From an uncultured Granulosicoccaceae bacterium (lineage in GTDB: Bacteria > Pseudomonadota > Gammaproteobacteria > JABXHR01): 5,590 nucleotides of DNA. The stretch is taken from the NCBI GenBank assembly GCA_937921805.1, contig CAKZUS010000259.1, positions 1-5,590 on the forward strand, written 5' to 3'. Within the stretch, counting starts at the first letter, position 1. Each line of letters begins with the position of its first letter. The translations under genes and the position numbers were made by a program. The notes under the pieces were generated by a model, which searched no databases, was not told the origin of the DNA, and worked only from the letters and a program-made list of their open reading frames with translations. Shown here piece by piece: positions 3,224 to 5,590 of this stretch.

Positions 3224-5590
3224 GCGGCAAGCTGCCGCTAGGCTCGCTGACGATCACGCCCCGCTGGGCCGAGTGGGTGACAACAAAATGCGTCTCGGGC
3301 GCGGCGCCCATGCTGGAGCTGATGAGGTCGCTACGGTCCGCAATGCCGTCTCCGTCGTAGTCATAAACCCCGGCTGCGTCTGCGATATCGACCCGATACA
3401 CCCGGCTGAGGCCTAGCGCATTGCCGCATGCGTCGCGGCTGTGCGGCGGGGGCGTATAGGTTTTGAACAAGGCCTGGTCATTGATAATCATCGGTGTAGA
3501 GAAGAGCTTTTCCTGGTGCCCCAGTGCGTAGATCCATCCGTTATCATTGTCTTGGATGGTACTGTTGCTGGAGAACGGCTCGTTTGGAGACGCGTCAGTG
3601 ATGACGCGCAGCGCGCTGATGTGATGCACAGGAAACACATAGTGATGCGAGGCCAGCGCACCCTCAGTACTGATACGCCGAGAGTTCGAGGCGCGCAGCA
3701 TCAAGGTCTCTGGGGTATGCAGCAAGATCATGGCGTCTTGGGCTGAAGAATACGGGCGGTTGCGCTCGCCTGTGCCCAATAGCAATAGCAGTTTGTGTCC
3801 CCGTCCGGTGCGGGTGCGCACGACCTCAATGGGCGATTGAATACTGCGCCCAAGCCCTTGGGTACCCTGATCGTCATTACTGTCGAAGATCATCCCCATG
3901 TCGAACAACTCCTCAAGACGCGTGGCCGTATGGTCGAACTCCATGCGCCAAACTTGGCCTTGTAGATCACCAAAAAACAGGCTGTCTACATATCCATCGG
4001 CATTGCGATCATAGGCCGTGGGGCGCGCGACCACGCCGGATTGCAAACCATCAACAATCAAGTCAGCCTGCTGACGACTGCTGCTGTTAGGCCCTCGGAC
4101 AGCGTGGCGCACTTCGCCGGTTTGCGCAGAGAGAAAGAACAAGCTGTCGCCTTGTGCATCGCTCTGTGTATTGCTCTCGGGGTAGCCGCCCATGACTAAG
4201 AGCAAGGTCTCCTCCCGCTGCCCGAGTCGCACGCGCAGCGGCGTAATCGGCGCCCAGACTTGGCCGGCCTCCGCCAGGGCCTGTGGGCGACTCTGCCATG
4301 CTATATCGACCTTGCCGTGGTGGGCTCTGCTCACGTCGAGTTTGTAGAGGCTGGCCGCGCCGCGACCGAGGGTGACATACAGGGCGATGCTCTCGCCACT
4401 GTCGACGACACCGTTAGCGTTCTGGTCCTCGTGCACCAATGACAGCGGCGCGTTAAGCCCGAGTGTCTCGGGTGTGGTGTTGGCAGGGCTAATGCGCTGG
4501 GATTGGGTCTGGTCTGCAAAATGCGCATACGCGTCGTAGAGCATCTCTTTGGGCATAAATGCGTTCAGCTCGGCTCCGCTTTGGGCATCAAAGCTGTGCA
4601 AAATACCCTGTGAGGTAGCAACAAATACGACGCTAGAGCCATTGCTATAGCGAGCGGTGACGGGGCTGTTAAAGACGCTGGCTCCCATGTAAGGGCTGTC
4701 GTTGAGCCATTGCACAAAAGCACGGGCATTGCCATTGAGCTGTGAGTTAAGCTGCTGCATCAAACCTGAGTTGCTGCGTTGCATAGCTTGCGGCTGTAGC
4801 CCCGTGGGCAGCGTCGTCCACAAGGTGCGACCCGGGCCAATGCTGGCCCTGGCTCCTCCGGCATTGACGGCGTCCTCGCTGGCGGAGGACCAAAAATCAT
4901 GCACCTTATTGGGGAAGCTTCCATCAGGAGACAGCACCGAGCTGCGGCTTTGATCCACAGTGATAATGCGGTCATTCTCTTGTGCGCTGCGCAGCTTTAA
5001 GAGGTTGCCCCCCCAGGTACCATCGCTTTCGGGGCGAAACACCGAGTAATACAGGTCGCTATGGGCCTGTGAGCTATTGAGCATCGCAGGAGCGGCAATG
5101 CTGCGCGGTGCTGCGCCGCGATAATCGCCACTAAACCACGCCTGCTCTAGGCGCCGATAGTCAGCAATATCCGCGTAACTGCCCTGGCCCCGCGTGGCGA
5201 TGTCTTGCAGAAAAGCATTGTCCCCGAATCCCATGCTGTGCACGACAGGGGCTGAGGCGCCGAGTTGAGCAAGCTCAGAGACGTACTGCGCCGTACAGTG
5301 GCCGCTACAAGCACCCAGTGTGCTCGTGCCGCTGTGCTGAGCAGAGCGGTCTTGTTCTTGGTCGCTAATAATAAGCAGATGATTGATCTGGCACTCCCCC
5401 ACGGCGGGAGCCGGGTGCGGACTCGCAGTGCCCTGCACATAGCGCGCAGTCTCTGTTATCGCCCCCGACAGGGCGGTCTCCGACAGGGCGGCCCCCGAAT
5501 GGGTCTGCATTGAGTGTATGTCTTGGAGGAGTCGAGAGCGCTGTGGATGCAAGGCCTTGACTGCGCGCTGCCGCTGCCAAGTGAGGCGAG
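3177..5590 (-). CDS. pilY1: PilY1/PilC-like type IV pilus tip adhesin and assembly protein (N-terminus outside window)
   Basis: An open frame of 803 codons runs off the right edge; the true start is not visible. PilY1/PilC proteins act at the cell surface and pilus tip, promoting pilus assembly, adhesion and surface sensing. Residues here count from an internal TTG at 5552. Residues 1-140 look like the end of a vWA domain, with the strand NHLLIISDQEQD and the closing pattern FLQDIATRGQGSYADI. A linker follows, including W-G-G-N-L (180-184). From about residue 290 to 700 is a PilC-type beta-propeller, with phrases such as VFVATSQGILHSFDAQSG and SLFFGDLQGQVWRMEFD. Three EF-hand-like loops lie at 376-387, 515-523 and 731-742. 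The protein ends in AYWRQ, close to the usual YWRE-type terminus, so the C-terminus is intact. P. aeruginosa PilY1 is about 1160 residues, so some 350 may be missing here. In pseudomonads pilY1 lies within a minor-pilin operon; here no pilus gene follows it, so it appears to be the last gene of its unit. Confidence 0.9.
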   Translation of the reverse strand, partial: RLTWQRQRAVKALHPQRSRLLQDIHSMQTHSGAALSETALSGAITETARYVQGTASPHPAPAVGECQINHLLIISDQEQDRSAQHSGTSTLGACSGHCTAQYVSELAQLGASAPVVHSMGFGDNAFLQDIATRGQGSYADIADYRRLEQAWFSGDYRGAAPRSIAAPAMLNSSQAHSDLYYSVFRPESDGTWGGNLLKLRSAQENDRIITVDQSRSSVLSPDGSFPNKVHDFWSSASEDAVNAGGARASIGPGRTLWTTLPTGLQPQAMQRSNSGLMQQLNSQLNGNARAFVQWLNDSPYMGASVFNSPVTARYSNGSSVVFVATSQGILHSFDAQSGAELNAFMPKEMLYDAYAHFADQTQSQRISPANTTPETLGLNAPLSLVHEDQNANGVVDSGESIALYVTLGRGAASLYKLDVSRAHHGKVDIAWQSRPQALAEAGQVWAPITPLRVRLGQREETLLLVMGGYPESNTQSDAQGDSLFFLSAQTGEVRHAVRGPNSSSRQQADLIVDGLQSGVVARPTAYDRNADGYVDSLFFGDLQGQVWRMEFDHTATRLEELFDMGMIFDSNDDQGTQGLGRSIQSPIEVVRTRTGRGHKLLLLLGTGERNRPYSSAQDAMILLHTPETLMLRASNSRRISTEGALASHHYVFPVHHISALRVITDASPNEPFSSNSTIQDNDNGWIYALGHQEKLFSTPMIINDQALFKTYTPPPHSRDACGNALGLSRVYRVDIADAAGVYDYDGDGIADRSDLISSSMGAAPETHFVVTHSAQRGVIVSEPSGSLPLSVEVGAPKPAYWRQ
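3219..3243. other. Hairpin at the kinase stop, inside the 3' end of pilY1
   Basis: AGCGGCA (3223-3229) and TGCCGCT (3233-3239) form a perfect 7-bp stem around a 3-nt loop. Beyond an A-A mismatch, three further pairs (G-C, C-G and a T-G wobble) can extend it. It begins at the TAA stop of the kinase gene. Neither strand has a T-run after it, so it is not a standard intrinsic terminator. It may slow polymerase or protect the 3' ends of the two convergent transcripts. It also encodes part of the pilY1 C-terminus (residues around SGSLPLS), so coding constraint alone could explain it. Confidence 0.45.
5008..5014 (-). repeat. G7 homopolymer inside pilY1
   Basis: Seven consecutive C bases on the plus strand (G on the coding strand) encode the Trp-Gly-Gly of the W-G-G-N-L motif. 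Neisseria pilC, a relative of pilY1, is switched on and off by slippage in a longer G-run near its start. This tract is shorter and mid-gene, so variability here is only a possibility. Confidence 0.5.
5465..5509 (-). repeat. In-frame 15-bp tandem repeat in the vWA part of pilY1
   Basis: Two 15-bp units (5465-5479 and 5480-5494) share CCGACAGGGCGG, and a third, diverged unit follows at 5495-5509. Because 15 is a multiple of three the frame is kept, giving a five-residue period, AALSE-TALSG-AITET. It lies where related proteins usually have a conserved G-T-P-L stretch. Confidence 0.55.

Noticed and set aside
3219..3243. Intrinsic bidirectional terminator
   Set aside because: The stem is good but no T-run follows on either strand, so it is reported only as a hairpin.
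3060..3416. Plus-strand 118-codon frame across the kinase/pilY1 junction
   Set aside because: It overlaps two well-supported genes, shows no motif, and its start lies within the kinase ATP-binding domain.
1..5590. CRISPR arrays, tRNA/rRNA genes, insertion sequences, phage or toxin-antitoxin genes
   Set aside because: No matching repeats, RNA signatures, transposase motifs or paired small genes were found on either strand.

Overview
The window looks like chromosomal DNA from a Gram-negative bacterium, most likely a gammaproteobacterium. Two things suggest this: an envelope-stress type module (a Spy/CpxP-like membrane-anchored protein, an OmpR-family response regulator and a CpxA-type sensor kinase), and a PilY1/PilC-type type IV pilus protein. 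The species cannot be named from this sequence. There are no rRNA or tRNA genes, CRISPR arrays or insertion sequences.

Layout, left to right. Positions 1-101 are an AT-rich leader with three helically phased TAAA motifs next to a consensus TTGACA -35 box. They precede a small unrecognised coiled-coil protein gene (102-473, GTG start). The end of that gene and the spacer after it (465-530) form a decayed array of about five 13-bp tandem units. This runs directly into a 10-bp-phased direct repeat, TGAAA-N5-TGAAA (524-542), just before the Spy/CpxP-like gene (621-1163). The response regulator (1182-1868) and the histidine kinase (1865-3223) follow on the same strand, with an 18-nt gap and then a 4-nt overlap. 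The three genes therefore look like one operon. On the minus strand, converging on the kinase and overlapping its 3' end by 47 bp, is a long pilY1-like gene (3177-5590). Its C-terminus is present, but its N-terminus lies beyond the right edge.

How the genes probably work together. The kinase would sense an envelope signal through its roughly 110-residue periplasmic domain and phosphorylate Asp52 of the regulator. The Spy/CpxP-like protein would act as a periplasmic chaperone or inhibitor. The phased NTAAA/TGAAA repeats upstream of both the coiled-coil gene and the cpxP-like gene resemble the published CpxR box (GTAAA-N5-GTAAA). One model is autoregulation of the operon, plus control of the small coiled-coil gene by the same regulator. 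The neighbouring pilus tip/adhesin gene belongs to a separate, convergent transcription unit.

The most interesting points are the two phased repeats as a possible regulon, the unrecognised coiled-coil gene beside them, the 13-bp array that supplies that gene's stop codon, the gene-end overlap with a hairpin at the kinase stop, and the PilY1-like protein. The last has three EF-hand-like loops, an apparently altered vWA metal site and a G7 tract. I see no strong evidence of a wholly new system.
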